Positions 1 through 13,449 of a stretch of DNA of 64,000 bases are shown piece after piece; position 1 is the stretch's first letter, and every line of letters begins with the position of its first letter. Location: positions 1,178,001-1,242,000 of the forward strand of contig JAECYW010000022.1 in the NCBI GenBank assembly GCA_023014335.1, given 5' to 3'. The DNA comes from Galerina marginata. Its lineage: Eukaryota > Basidiomycota > Agaricomycetes > Agaricales > Galerinaceae. Below the pieces are notes generated by a model that saw only the letters and a program-made list of their open reading frames with translations, had not been told where the DNA came from and made no database searches. A program made the position numbers and the translations under genes.

Positions 1-650
1 GCACGTCAACAGAAGTTTGGGCCATTATTGAGGAAGGATGCCCGCCGAAAAAGAGCTGTGACAAGGGAAATTGCTCGGTATCTGGCCCGGGTAGACGCAG
101 AGGACCCATTGACGGAGTGAGTTGTGGGATTTCTTGTGAGCCGATCCGTTTCTCGTACTGGATGTCTGACTAAAACAATGACCAGTAAGTAGCAAAACAA
201 CTAATTGTTATGAATAAGGTTTAAGAAATTGAGGAGGAAAAGGATGGGATGTTACCACCTGGCGAACGAGTTTTCGAAGAAACTATAATTATGTCCAAAT
301 GTGCGGTTTGAAGGCGATTGCTCAATTTATATAAGCCTGAAAGTGCAACCCTCTGACGAAAGTACTAAAAAATTTCCGTCATTTGAATACGTCGAGGAAA
401 ACAGAAGTTGGAAGCGAAAGTACTTCGGACCTCAAGCATGTCGACAACACCGACGTCGACCACTTAGGCAGCAGGGTGAATCGAAGGAGCAGCAGATCCG
501 CCGCTTGATTTTGTCATGCTTCTGTCCTTTCCATCACCAGCCAGCGAAGCCAGCTGCCCGTGCCCAACAACTCTTCGCCGTTATCCTCAACCGTCTCACC
601 ATGGATTGAGAGACAGCACCAGTCTATCAACTCTTCGCCCATATCCTTGA
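1..650. other. no supported gene
   Basis: Only short open frames with no domain, no splice-supported exon and no repeat that I can recognise. It precedes the acidic coding remnants and may be their degraded 5' flank. Confidence 0.4.
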
Positions 651-662
651 CCCTATTTCTGT

Positions 663-3285
663 ATGACCATTGTCCGATGCAGCTCGGTTGGCAAGCAGGC
701 AGGCGAAGAGGCTAACTACACAGACACGGCGACGGCTGACCCAAGAAAGCCAGCATACCACATTTCGGAAGACGCAGTGCCGGCGGGATACGGTGACGAA
801 GGAGTTATCAACGACGACGACGACAGCCTAAGCACAGCAGCATCGACTCTCAAAATCTCCTCCTCTGCCGCTCGCTTTCGTGGCAAGCGTTCTCCTTGAA
901 CTCCTTCCTTAGTGACGACGACGACGGCCTATTGATTCCCGCCCGGTATCCACGACCTTCGCGTGTGTCCACGCCATCTTTCGATGAGGCTCGATTAGCT
1001 AGAGCACCGGTTTTTGAAGTGCAGGAGGCTAAGGCGGAGGAAATGGACATTACTGAGGACGAGTTCGGAGAGGAGGATATGCGGGAAGATCAGAAACGAC
1101 CCGCCCAAGATGAGGAGGAAGACCCAGCGCCGGCGGCGACGGGATACGATGACCACGAGATGGTAGACACGGGCCAGCCTTGACCAGCAGTAGTCGGGCT
1201 GCCGCCGCTCGTTCTCGTGGTGGGGTCTGACTCATCCACCCAGGGCGACGACGACGAGTACCTGTCAAATCTTCCTCCACACCCTCGACCTTCTTCCTCT
1301 CGCAGCAGCATATGCACCCCGTCCTCTTATGAAACTCAGCCACTGTGGGTAGTACCGACGCCCGCACCTCTGGTTGTTGAGCCCGAAGATGCGGAGGACG
1401 TGGGCGCGACTGGGGCGAATGCACTTGGAGATGGCATTGGCCAGGCGGAGGCGGAAGAGGTGGAGGCGGAGTACGTCTACGCTGACACGAGCGATGAGGT
1501 TGGAGAGGGATGCGATGCAGAGGAGGTGGATTTAGACCATATCGCTGGTCGTAGAAGTGCCAGTGGCAAGCGACGCGAAATTACGTCAGGCCGGGGCAAT
1601 GAGGACATCGACGACAGCGATGGCGGTGGCGATAGCGAAGTCGAAGCTGACCACGACTGGGTTAGAGGCTTGCCCATGTCGACCTCAGCCTCGATTGCAA
1701 GATGGAGCAGTAGCGGCATCCATGCGACCTCCTCCGCCTCCCTCTCCCACTTTCACTCCCATTCTCCCTATGGCAAGGGATCTTTCTGCTGCTTCGTCAA
1801 CGACGACGGTCTGTCGAGGCAGCGAGACACCCCTGCCCTCGCTCTCGCTCTCGCCCTGCGCCCCCGCCCACACCTGCTATCACACTGTCCTTCATTGCCT
1901 CTAAAGCTCAGTTAGCCAGATCTGGACCAGCGGGTGTTCAAGAAAAAGCAGCAGCGCAGGAGGTAGACGTGGGTTTCACAATTGACCCTAAAGAAGACAA
2001 AACTACGATTAGAAAACATTATAAACCTGGAATTAAAGCTAACATCTACCTTGATCAAGCCGGAGCGGAAGAGCATCAACGCCGATGCCAACACCGATGC
2101 TGTATGAACTTGGGACACCAGGAGCCCCGCGAGGCGGAGGAGAAGGAGGAGCAGGTGAAAAAGACGGGCTCAGAAACGGGGCTGAAGATGGGGCCAGCAT
2201 CAACGGTGGAGGGAGAATACGCTGCGGCAGCAGCAGGAGCAGGAGCAGCATCTGCGGAACTTGAGCGGCGCTGGAGCTGGCACGGGGACAGGAACTGCGC
2301 GAGGGCGGGGGAGACAGCGATGGCGACGGCGACGACAATGGAGAGGGTGTGGGCGGATATGATGATAACAAACATTCATTCGATATTCCCCTACGTCGAT
2401 GACTCTGCGATGGTGGTTTTCCATGCGGGCCTTGGTGGGGACCGTGATGGCAAGATTATCCTTGTCCATGTCCATGGAAGAAGGAGCGGGAGCGTTGGGT
2501 TGGGGTCGTGCTTGATGATGCCAACGATGACGACGGTGTCAGCGTCGGCAGTGCAGTTGAGGGCGATATCCAAGATAAAGATAAAGATCAAGATCAAGAC
2601 GCAGGAGGCAGCTGGGGTGGAGAAGAATCCGAAGACGACGACTTAGGCAGCTATGACCGTGAACCTGACGACGACGGCCCAATCCTCCAAAGCACGCAGC
2701 CACACCCCCACAGCGCGCCTCATCCCAATTTCCTTCTCGCACTCGCACCCGCACCCGACCACGAGGAAGACGAAACCAACATGGACGTGGAGCTTGACGA
2801 CGACCATGGCGGTGAAACGAAAGCCAGCGGTCGTGCTGGGACTGGCGCCGGTATCCACATCGCTGGGCATTCTGAACCTGAAGACAAAGAGACGAGCACG
2901 AAAGAGCTCCTAGAGTTCCCGACATCCTACCCGAATTCGAAGTCGAATGGGCATCGAGGACAATGATCTAAGTTCTGCCAACGAACTCGCTGGCCGTGCG
3001 GGTGCAGGTTGCGCTAGCGATGATGATGCAGAGGAAGCAGACAAGAGTGGTGTCGACCCTGCTGCTTCGGTTGTTGAGGACGAAATGGGAGACGGAGGAT
3101 CTGGCGACGACGAGTCCGGGCTCGAAGGCAAGTACCCACGGCCACTCCCGCACTCGCAGGGCAACATGCCCAGGTCGAATCTTCATCCTCTTCGAGCAGC
3201 CACCGCGGAGGACCATGAAGGAGATAGCGGGAATGGAATGGAAAAGGACGTGGACAAGTTGGAATATTATTATGGCAGCAATTGA
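663..3285 (+). pseudogene. degenerate acidic low-complexity coding remnant (zinc-cluster/coiled-coil family relatives)
   Basis: Several overlapping plus-strand open frames (896-1183, 1217-1915, 2508-2966, 2947-3285) encode Asp/Glu/Ser-rich protein but cannot be joined into one credible gene. The segment at about 928-1060 (LLIPARYPRPSR, then DEARLARAP and QEAKAEEMD) matches, block by block, the intact gene at 21120-22991 (LSIPSRYPRRSAR, then SEARQTKA and QQAEEMY). A weaker second copy of the same block follows at about 1250-1330 (Asp run, then PPHPRPSSSR). The 2800-3130 part (ASGRAGTGAGIHIAGH, GIEDNDLSSANEL, DKSGVDPAASVVEDE) matches the remnant at 10.8-11.5 kb. I read this as one or more decayed copies of a locally expanded family. 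Spliced functional transcripts cannot be excluded without RNA data. Confidence 0.5.
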
Positions 3286-3299
3286 GGTTGAAGAGGCCT

Positions 3300-5428
3300 G
3301 TCAAGGCTAAGCCGAAGCTAAGCGATCGCCTGCGGAAGACGATTTGCCGTACAGGCCCTTAGTTTTCCGTGGGCACCGTCCTCAGCGAGCAGGCAGCGGA
3401 GGAAGAAGATCTTTAGCACAAACATGCTGGGGCAGCATGAGCGGCTGTTTTGGAAAGGATCAGATAGCTTGCGGCGGGTAAGACTGACGATGATAATAAA
3501 ATTGAAACATCTCGAAAACTGAAAATAGGTGGACTCACAATGACCATATGCAATGTAAAGGAATCGACCTCCGTCGCTAACAAGGAATGGCGAAGAAGTA
3601 CGTCACCAGATGTACCTTACGCCTTTACTCGAAGCCTTCGCACTCAACTTCTCCGCCTCCAAATGGATGCGTAACAGTAAGGCAGAGCAGGCAGAGCACT
3701 CCGTATCCTTTTCACCTTCCCGCAGTCAGACCCAGGCCAATCCTGTCAATGAATCGTCAGGAGTCCAGTTTTCCACGACTTACGGACGTTAATTCGTTAC
3801 AGAGCCACATCGTCAGATTCCGAACGCTGCCTTGGTTTGAATGAACTTGAAGCGTAATCCAAGCGCAATCTTAATCGATTACTTACGAGGTACAAGTAAG
3901 CTCAAAGTTCGGGATCTGCGGTGTGTGCAAAAAGAAATGGTGTAGGGTTCGCAGTGAGGTAGTGGAAGATAGGGAGAAGGGTAAAGGGTGAAGAAACAAC
4001 AGTTGTAAGTCGATGGTAAAGCAGAGGGCAGCGGGAGTACAGCGGATCAAATCACACGCGCATAACGTAAGCGAAGCAGCTTTCTTTGACCGCGTTGCCT
4101 CTCGTTTGCCTCTCGTGCTCTTTCCTACACATATCGTGAAAATTTGTCCTCAGGATCTACTGGACTTCGACTCGGCCTATTTGTGAGTATCTTCAAAGTT
4201 CCTGGTTTTTCTTATGCGGATACTGATCTGCAAGCAGCGCCTCCGCGAACTTAGAATTTACGACCGCGATGGGCCTTGTTCACCTTCAAACCCACCATTA
4301 TTTTGTAGCTTTCGCCGAACCTGGTCCAACCAAAACTGAGCTGCGGCTTGCTCCCTGTCTCTCTTTCGCTTCACTCTTCGATTTTGGTCATGGATAGCAT
4401 CGCAGGACTGGTTCTCGATCCGCCTGGGTGCCAGTGGCAGACTCCCAAATGCAGGGTCTCGTCAGGCCTTCGAAACTAAAGAGCACACACCATGTAACCT
4501 GCCGTCTTAGGGCCTATTTCCTCCTCGCTGAATAACTCCACCTTGGGAAGCAGCACGATATGACAAGGCGTATCAGGATGAAACTAACATATCGTTTAAT
4601 GGCTGTAGGTACGTTTATGATTTGTATTGTAGTTCATTATACTGACGATGAGTTTGCTCACCTAAAAGATACGGGCTGGCTCATTTCTGTTTAAACGCGA
4701 AATCGAATCGCGGGGGCCATCCCGAGCACTCGCCATTGCCACGACCACCGCTTTTGCAGCGACGACTCACGAGAAGGTTCCCGCTCCTCCAAAAGCATCA
4801 CGCACCAGGTTAACCGCGACGCGGAATCAGCAAAGTTTTCAAGCCCACGTTGGAGGCGAAGGTTTGGCCTCGAAAACCTTTCAAAATCCATCCCATGAGG
4901 AAACCCAAACGACTGCCTCGATTCGTTTATTAGGAACTACGACCTCGACGGCGGGCGGAGTTTGGCTTGAGACGGGCTGCAGCAGTTGGAGGTGTCCCGC
5001 TGGCTCAAGGCTCGCGCATAAAGCAGGTCGGGAACAGTGGGCGTACTGGGGCTACGGAGCAGGCTGCAATGCTGGGTACCTCACCTCAGTGGCGTTGATA
5101 GCGCCTACCTGCCCTGGCTGTTTTTAGGCAACGAGCAAATGACGCCAGTCCCGTTTCCTCTTCTGAATGGTCGATCGACACCTCTAGCGTCAAATCCGGC
5201 CTCCGCTCTGCGTATTCATCTTTATTTGCACCTCCTCCCTCTGTCTTTGCCTTTGATTGCACAACACGCTAGCCCGCACCCTATGCGTACATCGTTTCCC
5301 TGCACCCACCGCCTCCCTACAGGCTCCTTGCCAATGTCACTTGTTCAAAAGTTCAGCTTGCCTGCATTTCGACTTAATCGCGTTCACGCCCACCTATCTG
5401 TGGTCCCAAATCCGCGGGTATCGCTCGC
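3300..5428. other. no supported gene
   Basis: Scattered short frames only. The 4100-4260 stretch has pyrimidine-rich tracts and splice-like signals that could belong to an untranslated leader, but no coding exon follows that I can support. Confidence 0.35.
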
Positions 5429-5936
5429 ATGTCGACTCCGCAGCCTCCAGCCAGCCAAACTTCTTCCACGGCCACAGCTCCGCCAAGTTTGTACAGTCTG
5501 TTGAGTACGTATTTCACCATTCGCTAAGTACACGCCAGTCTGACATCAGATCTAACAGCCTAGGTACCTTCATACTCAGGCGGGCACGAACCACTGGGCG
5601 GTCGCATAAAGAACGCACTCTCCTTCAGGCGGGTGCCAGGTATGCAAACTATTAAGGTTCTGACTCGACGCTCGCACCAACTCGACACCTTTATCATTTC
5701 GCCAGTCCCTTAGGTCAATGTGGAGGGGAAGCAGGGCTCGGAGCAAAATTTCCAATCTCCATACCATACCCTCCGTCATTGTTCGTTTACTTTCCCAAAT
5801 TCTAGCACAAATTTTGGTCTAGGTCTTGGTCTAGGAGGTCGCATTGACGATCCCTGGAGTATTTACAGACTGGAAGAGCACAGAGATGACTTACTGGCCC
5901 GACAAATCTCAACACATCGGTGTATGTGTATCCTGC
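5429..5936 (+). CDS. possible small spliced gene or gene remnant, unknown function
   Basis: An ATG at 5429 opens a Pro/Ser/Thr-rich start (MSTPQPPASQTSSTATAPPS) that runs into a GTACGT donor-like site at about 5503. Downstream, exon-like pieces carry GGHEPLGGRIKNALSFRRVP (about 5581-5638, ending at a GTATGC donor) and FTFPNSSTNFGLGLGLGGRI (about 5783-5842). These fragments look like protein rather than random translation. I could not join all pieces in one frame: the best first junction shifts the frame and gives an early stop. It is therefore either a small gene with splice sites I have misplaced or a decayed one. No family was recognised. Confidence 0.3.
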
Positions 5937-5939
5937 ATC

Positions 5940-6733
5940 CTTCGACTCAGGTTGCAGCCACCAAGTTAAAGCTCATGATCATGTTAGTGGTATCGATACT
6001 TCAGTCCTTTGGCTTTTTTTTTTTTGACTCTTCCGGTACCGTAGGCGTGGATTCGACGCTCCGGACCCATTCGTTGATTTCAAATCTTCAACTTCATCAG
6101 CGAAGGCGGACATTGGGACGGTGTTTCGAGGCGAATCAAGTCTTTATCGCCGTTCGTCTCGGCACTGATGGCAATTTATTGCCTCTATTTTCTTTGCCCT
6201 CCCTTTCACTCATTGACTCTTAAAAGTTGATGGCGTCGTCATGGACCCGGCTTTCTTATTGCAATATTAGTGCTTCCCTTGTTACGTTTACGTTGCACAT
6301 GTACCTGTATCCCTTCCTTTACATTCTACACATGTAGTCTTTCTAAGACGGAATTTTCACGGCCTTCACAATCGTCCTTGCAGGTGATTGTGGAATAAGC
6401 GCCCAAAGGAAAATATTTCCTCACTTTGACCTTAGTACCGCGAACAGCTTGATTGAAAAAACTAACCTCCTGAGCTCAGAGATGAACAACTATTGAAAAA
6501 GCTGTCGTTATTACAGCTGGCCAGCAACAGCCCGGATGCTTGTGGTATTTGTTATCTGAGAACTTGGATCAACGACTACTTTACATTTGACATACTAAGA
6601 ATAAGAGGCATAATGAAGTTTATCGACATTTAGGATCAATTTCGAGCACAATTTGTAACCATAACACTTTTGAGAAATGGATTATCATAAAACAGAAGGT
6701 TAAGAATAAATTCGTCCTGACTCCGGAAGTTCA
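5940..6733. other. intergenic, no supported gene
   Basis: 3' flank of the membrane protein gene on the minus strand. No coding exon, repeat or RNA gene recognised. Confidence 0.4.
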
Positions 6734-8267
6734 TCAACCCGCGGTATATAGGGGCGGTACTTCCACAACCGTCGTTTCTTCTCCATCTGGCAACCTAAGC
6801 CCACTATCTTCGTGAAGGACCACATGTGGGTTACTTGAATTCCTCTGTGCTACAGGTAAAATAGCGCGGCCCAGGGCTTCCCTACCAACCTTTCCAGTTG
6901 TTTGAATTGGGTAGAAAGAAACGGCTGGGCCTCCTGAGGAGAGTGGTTGGGATGCACTTGGCGCATATGGGATGGCGTTGAATGGTTCAATGGTAGTAGC
7001 AGAGATGGAAATATCCGCTGGGACATACTTCTCGATTCCCTTTTTCTTCCGTCGGAAGCGCAAATAGAGGAGAACTATGGCAAAAACCACAAAAACCCCT
7101 GCGATGGCACCACCGACGACCATGCCAACTGGGATTTTAGACTTTGGTGTTGATAAATTTGGATTAACTCCAGTGCTCGGTGAGGCTGTATTAGTTGGAA
7201 TGCCGGAAGAAGGCTTCAAAGACGATGCTGAGCCGCCAGATGCCTGCAACGTCGTTGAACTGGACACTGAGCCTGTCTGGAGTGAATTCTTACCAGACGA
7301 TAAGGTGGCGTTCGTGATTACAAAGTAATCCAACGAGAGCGGTGTTGTTTGTGCGTTGCCGCCATGGACGACTTCGAGATGATGTTTTCCAGGAGATAGC
7401 CGCGGAGTTTGGAAGAATATTTGATTGTAAGCTTCGGTTTCACCGTCCTTAAGCCCAGTCAAAGGGAAGGACACAGGCGTGCTTCCGTCAATCGAGTACG
7501 TGGCGGAGGCTTGCGCGATTGATAGGTTACTGGGTATCATGGATACCCAGCTAAGTTGGACTCCTACAAAAGAAAAAGAACAGTAAGCGACACGAAATCA
7601 GCAATAATTTTTAGGTTTTGAGCCAGAGACACACCGACGAAATCGAATGTAATTTTCGCGCCGTTCTGCTGCGTCATCTCCGCAATTTCTCCCAAAGGCC
7701 CCCACCCACTCCCGTATTGAACTGCCGAGTCTGACGAATCCACGAATATGGTAGCGTTGTCGAGTGGAACGCTGGGAGATGGGAAGTATTGGAACCGATC
7801 GAAAGCGAACGAGTCGGTCGGGTTTAGCACCGTGGTCTGAACACTAATTATGTGCTGTCCGTCAGACAGCGAGTCGGCCTCACACAACATCCAGTTATTC
7901 TCATTAAAGAAAATGTAGTCTTTGTTGCCAATGCTGACGTCGTCGACAAAGCAGGCCCAGGTAGGATCGACAATTCCACTGCTGATATTCTTCTGAACTT
8001 TGCTAGTTCCATACGCTATTATTCGAGAACCTGGGTAAAAAAAACCATGAGTTCGTAAGGCACCACATTGGAATTATGTAGTATGTACTCACCGCTAAAG
8101 CTGTATGTAAGACTTGCATTGGCGTTGACTGCGTGTGAGGTGCCTTCAAAAAGTGGACCAAGGTTTCCTAAATCGTCCAGACCGTCGCGAACTTGACTCC
8201 ATGCACCATTGTATTGGATGCCAGGGTCTGTATCGTCAATAACAATCCATCTGGTAGGGGCAGACAT
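6734..8267 (-). CDS. single-pass membrane protein with duplicated ectodomain
   Basis: Three exons (8267-8093, 8030-7635, 7563-6734) with GT-AG introns of 62 and 71 nt join in frame to a 466-residue protein. The ectodomain is an internal duplication. Unit 1 begins IVIDDTDPGIQYNGAW and unit 2 begins IFVDSSDSAVQYGSGW; both continue into a beta-rich stretch with FSGSRI or FVGVQL. A Ser/Thr-rich stalk follows, then one hydrophobic membrane helix (MVVGGAIAGVFVVFAIVLL) with a basic stop-transfer run (RFRRKKKG) and a cytoplasmic tail of roughly 110 residues. This layout is common in agaricomycete surface proteins of unknown function. I see no clear N-terminal signal peptide: the mature-looking domain starts at once, so topology would depend on the TM segment or on a missed 5' exon. 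Function is unknown. Confidence 0.85.
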
Positions 8268-10600
8268 TGCTTCCGCGTCCTCACGTCAGTAGATCAATAA
8301 AGGTGGGCAGTCGATAGGAACGAAATAGAAAGGCGAGAATAAAAGAACCGCCCGGCATCACCTGCAGATAGCTGTCGTGTAGGGGTAATGGTTGTTTAGC
8401 ATCGTTTTACGTTGAGTAAGATGCACGATCAAAGGTTCGATAGGTGATTAGGTTCAGACCTTTCTGCGATCGACCGTAACTGAGAATAGACGGATAACGA
8501 CGAGGTTTTTTGGAAGAGGCGCTACCGCACGAAGGCGATGCCTTGATGGACAACTCACTTCCAGCTGTGGTTTTCCGCTAAGGCCTAAACCTCTTCATGT
8601 GTATGACAGCCAGAACCCACTAGACCAGTCCCCGAGAGATTAAAACGGCGAGTAAGAACGATAGTTCCAAAATCTGGAAATGAACCTGCAAAAGTAATCG
8701 GTATAATCAAGCTGGCGAGGTAGAGAAACTCCATGCAAACAAGATGATTTGCAAGTTTGAATTAAGGATATTTTTGTTCAAGTTCAAATCGAACAAACGA
8801 GCGACGGAGCGACGGCAATATCAAGTGGATCCAGAACAATACACGATCACATAGGCATCTCAATTCCTTTTCATTTCCAGCCTTTGCAGATCATACAAAG
8901 ATGCCCTTTACGTAGGAGGAGATAGAAGGCAAATGAACGGCAGGTGAAAGAATCGAAAAACAATCCCGAAGATCAACTGTACAACAGATCCAAGCCCGAA
9001 ATATGCAGATCCGTCAAACCTTAGGAAGTTCAACATGAAGATCCAGCGAGGCTCGGAAGCAAGTTGTATGGGGCAGTTTGTCGATGCCTTACCACAGAAG
9101 TCTAAAATAAACTAGGGCCGGAATTGACTCAACGAGGTGCTCTCGAAAGGGTCGCCTAAATCATCGGCTGATTTAGCCCATCTTGTGGGAATTGCCTTGC
9201 CTTCTGGTTGGACGATTGACAGGTCGGTAAGAGGCATATGGCAGAGACGCTACAGAGAGCCAACATCAGAAAATGATCTCATCCGAGTAAGACGTTTGTG
9301 GGCGGGAAAGTACAAGCAACAGAGTTCCATCTGCTGTGATCTAATCTTCAGGAAACTGATGACCAGATTTCGGGAGGTAATCCAACCGAATATTTGGTCC
9401 TTTATATGAGTTGTCGCACGAACACATCCGCTACAAGGCGCCTATCAACATGTGCTGTTCCCTGTAAAAAGATACATCTGATGTCGTTCGTAAATGCCTA
9501 TTACCTACGCATCACAACGTGAAGGTGAGAGGCTGTAAGGCTGTTGGAGGCCAAGAGGTTCGCATATGCTAGTCCCTGGGAGTCTGATCTAGTGAGAGTC
9601 ATTCAAGAAGTTTAGATTCGAGAGGCCGACTTGTCCTTCGTTCTCTAGACGAAGGTGAGCTGGTAGGGGTCGTAGATCTGCCAAGATTAGGGCGCGATGA
9701 TGACTGCCGGCAGGTTATGAGTCATGATTAATTTCCAGATGCTGATTCCACGGGAGATAATCAAGCTGACGCAGAAGAACAATAACGAAAGATGCTTGTA
9801 GAATGCTGAAGGCCAAGTACCTGTAAATAAGTGGAAAGCAAGCTAAAGCAAGGCAAGAAGCAAGGAGGACGGCGCGGATCAATTGTCGCTGACGCGAAAA
9901 TAGAGGTTACGTAAGGCATCGGTGTTCTTTGCCCACCGTCAAACAGTTTTCCAACATTCTCCCAACCATCTTCTGTGTCAACGAAATCGACGAACCCAAT
10001 ACCAAGACGTGCCAGCTATAGTCATTTGCATCATATCGGTAAGTATTTCTCTTCCTGACTCTGGTTTTGCTGACTTATAAGCAACTCTCACCACCAGACC
10101 TGTTCTTTCGACATCATTGGTCGCCTTGTCACCTTCGTGGCCAATGGTTCTGGCAATAACACAAGGAAAAGCGATGAACAATCCGTAGAATTACCCTCTG
10201 CCGCTTTACTGTTACCTTGCAAGAATTGGCGCAGCCAGTCTTGGACTCCATGTCGACGGGCTCCTCCCTAAACTACTGCTTTCGCCTCGACAAAGACAGG
10301 ACTGCCGCTGCTACTTGACGATCAACCAACTCCGGCGTTGGCGTTGAGAGTACCGAAGTTTTGACCACACGCATCACTACGAACATTGCTCTTTCGAATC
10401 ACACTTTGCTTCGTCGGTTCATTATAGAGGGATAGGTCCAAACGGTGGACTGTACATATCCATTCAGAATCTCCCACTGGGAGTGCGAGGCTTTACACTT
10501 GGTGGCGGGTCTCTCAAGTTACACCGCAGGCGTGCAGCGAAGCCGACTCTAGGCCTTAACTTTGACTCAGGATACGGCCACGTCAGTTCGACGATGTTGA
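8268..10600. other. long intergenic stretch, no supported gene
   Basis: Contains only short open frames with no recognisable protein. The 8270-8400 part is the likely promoter of the membrane protein gene on the minus strand. Confidence 0.35.
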
Positions 10601-10781
10601 CCGGATATGGCCGCACCTTCCTTGGGACCTCTTCAAGTTCCGCAGCCAAATGCTAGGTCAATCGCAAACCATCCCTATTACTATAACAACTCATTCGATT
10701 CATCGTACAAAATTTGGCTGCAGCCTCCCTCTTCCCTTCATTCGTCATCGCAGTTTGTAACGGAAACGTCGACCGCAGCAG

Positions 10782-11518
10782 GTGCCCACTATCTCCCTCA
10801 TTCTCAATATCATCTCTTTTTCGGACACCATCGTTGGTCGGCTGCTGCCACATTTTCCTGTCGCGGACCTGAGACCATATCGGACGTTGCACAATCCTTT
10901 CCCGCTGGACCAAGGCAAGACTAGTGGTCGCGGTGATGCAGGTGCCAGTATTCACACTGCCGGAAAATCTGATGATGAAGACGAGGGACCTCGACGCGAC
11001 ACAGCACCCCAATTCAATTCCGAATACAAAGTGGGTATCCAGGACCACAATTTAGATGGCAACTATATCAACGACCTCACGCTTCCCAGCCGTCTGCCCG
11101 ATGAGAAGAGAGACACTACGTCGAGGACGAAGAGGCAGTCGTCGACGTGGAGCGAACATGGACGTGGACGCGAGCCTCGACTCTATAACGGACGAAATGA
11201 CGTGTTGAACTTCATGATTGTCTTCCTGTGCCTGCGATCGCGGGCTGGGCCGACGATGATGCTACCTGGGAAGGAAACAAAAGTGGTGTCGAGCCCGATA
11301 TCAATGCTTCAGTTGTGTTGGATGACTTCAGCGATGAGGAATCCTGCTCCTTCTCCGATGATGGCGAATCCGGCGACGGCGACGACTCCGTCAAGGTCAC
11401 TAGCCACAGCCGCACGACAACCAACCTCCTTCCTCTTCAGCTAACCCCTGGCGAGGACTGCGATGGAGATAGCGAGAGTTGGATGACATCGACAGCGATG
11501 ACGCTGAAGGGACTCTAG
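10782..11518 (+). pseudogene. second acidic coding remnant, paralogous to 2.8-3.2 kb
   Basis: Two overlapping plus frames (10782-11444 and 11228-11518) encode acidic, low-complexity protein. Blocks GKTSGRGDAGASIHTAGKSD, VGIQDHNLDGNYINDL and NKSGVEPDINASVVLDDFSD correspond in the same order to blocks at 2.8-3.13 kb. The frame changes between blocks and no start or splice structure restores one gene. A decayed paralog is the simplest reading. Confidence 0.5.
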
Positions 11519-12029
11519 TTAGGGTTAAACCTTAGACGTCAAGAAGATCAAGGACGACGGTGGCGCTGACGATCGTGGAGAAGAGCTGATGTCGTAGATG
11601 GTGAAGAAAGTGCTGGAGTGGTTGTGAGGGACCACGCATGAACTTCCTTCTCCGTCTCGGGATCTTCACCAACATTGTCTAGCCCCAAGGACGACAACTC
11701 TGGACAGAGCAACAGGCGGCTTTCCGCCCTCTTTAGGACTAGGTCGATGGGGAGGTCGAAGTTTGTTTGTGGGGGTAATGACGTTGGTGCCGGTGCTGGA
11801 AATACGCCCATGAAAGACCGTGCGGAAGGACCAGGGAAGAACAGGAATGGAAACGGCGGCTTCCTGACACGGAACAAGACGAAAACTCGGAGGAGGATGA
11901 AGGCGCCGTTGACGATCTTGAAGAACGTCAAGGATATCGATCCGATATGTCTTCATGCAAACTTTTGGTCTTGCTTGTCGGTAAGTCAACCTCGACCTTT
12001 TGAAAGACGGCTCACCAATCCACGATACT

Positions 12030-12660
12030 AGATCACCGAAATCCAGAAGCTCAAATACCCCGAGCAGCGACTCCTCTGCGCCGCCAGCTCAACGTATGTC
12101 ATAGCCTCTGGAGACCAATTCAAAGGCCTCTTTATGTAAATCCTACATTGCCAAAAGCCTTACCCAAGGCCTTTATTGGGACAAGGAAAACAACAAACGA
12201 TCGAGAACCTCGTCGAGTTTGTACGCGAGGAATACGCCTCTGCGACCGCCATACCACCAGGCACTGCCACAGCGAAAGATCGGAAATTATGCCCGTGGTA
12301 AAATTTCGTGTAATCTCTCACTTTCTTGAATTATCCTTACATTTTGTCGATTGACATTTCACCGTTATAATAATGAGTGGTAATTTGACAATCTCCTTCG
12401 AATTCATTAAATCCCTCATGCCTAAATTTCAGGACATCGATCGGACTTAGGAAAAACCTCTTTCGTCTTGACCACCACCACCACCACCCATCATCACGGC
12501 GATACCACCCCTTCTGCCACTCACCAGAGCCGTTCTTGAGTTGGACCTTCTTGAAGTGGTTTATGATTATGATATTGCGATGATCGGGCGTGACGACTTG
12601 GTGGGACGCGTGTATGCGGTTCGTCTTTTCAGCTTCATCTGAACGTTACTTACTCCATTT
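12030..12660 (+). pseudogene. exon-like fragments of an unrecognised gene, possibly C2-like
   Basis: Short non-random frames lie close together on the plus strand: EIQKLKYPEQRLLCAAS with VIASGDQFKGLF near 12040-12135, TIENLVEFVREEYASATAIP near 12195-12260, and LDLLEVVYDYDIAMIGRDDL (continuing VGRVY) near 12540-12615. The last resembles the strand-loop of C2 domains, where a D-Y-D ... DD-(I/L)-(I/V)-G pattern carries calcium ligands. Frames differ between pieces and intervening stops are frequent, so this looks like a decayed gene. Identity is tentative. Confidence 0.3.
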
Positions 12661-13430
12661 CCAACTGCTCAGGATCCAGGACCTACTCTGTTACGGTAAG
12701 TATTCCATTGTCCGAGTCGCAGCTTATCTGTAGCAAATACTTATGTCAATAGCCTTGGGTCAACAGCTAGGGACAAAATCACTTACTTGGATCGAGCAGA
12801 ACTCGGCGCGGTTTCATGTCCTCTCTGAACATAGGTCTTATTAGGTGGACAAAAGTCTTGGACGTAAATGGACACCGAAGTAAGTACTCAGCCGCTTCCC
12901 GGATTCCAATGTGCTCTAACCTCACTTGGATATTTGCATTCATCAGGCAGCATCCACGCTTCGGGCTCTCAGCTGGTAAGAGCCTCTTGAATTGCATTGT
13001 AAGGCACAATATGCTGACTTTATCTCGCTGTTGTCATAGGTCGCCAATCAGATAGACTTATCTCCAAATCTCATCTGTCAAGCACATCCACAGTTGTTCG
13101 TTCTTCAAAGCCTCTTCGTTAACCTTGCAGAACTGATAGTCCGACTTCGGTAACGGGGTTGCAAGTCTCAAGTGAAGGGACAGATCACAGCGCGAACGAC
13201 TGGTACGTTTTCACAGTGAACGTCGTAGTGCCGCTCATTCACATAATTTCAGGAGTTATATGCGCATTTATTCTTTGGCGGCTGCCCTAGTAGTGTTATC
13301 TTACGTTGTACAGCTATCTAGAAGCCAATAGATTGTCATTATCCTCATTCAAACGTGTTTCCTGAGGTCCAAGGCCCGGGGCAGGCAAATACTGGGCTAG
13401 GGGCATGGGTGGTCGTGGAATTAATGAAAA
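12661..13430. other. no supported gene
   Basis: Short frames only; may contain further decayed exons of the 12.0-12.6 kb remnant. Confidence 0.3.
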
Positions 13431-13449
13431 ACCTACACCAAAATGTGCA

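Noticed and set aside
2039..2475. Pro/Ser- and Cys/Arg-rich minus frames
   Set aside because: Mirror images of the acidic low-complexity plus strand; no start context or homology.
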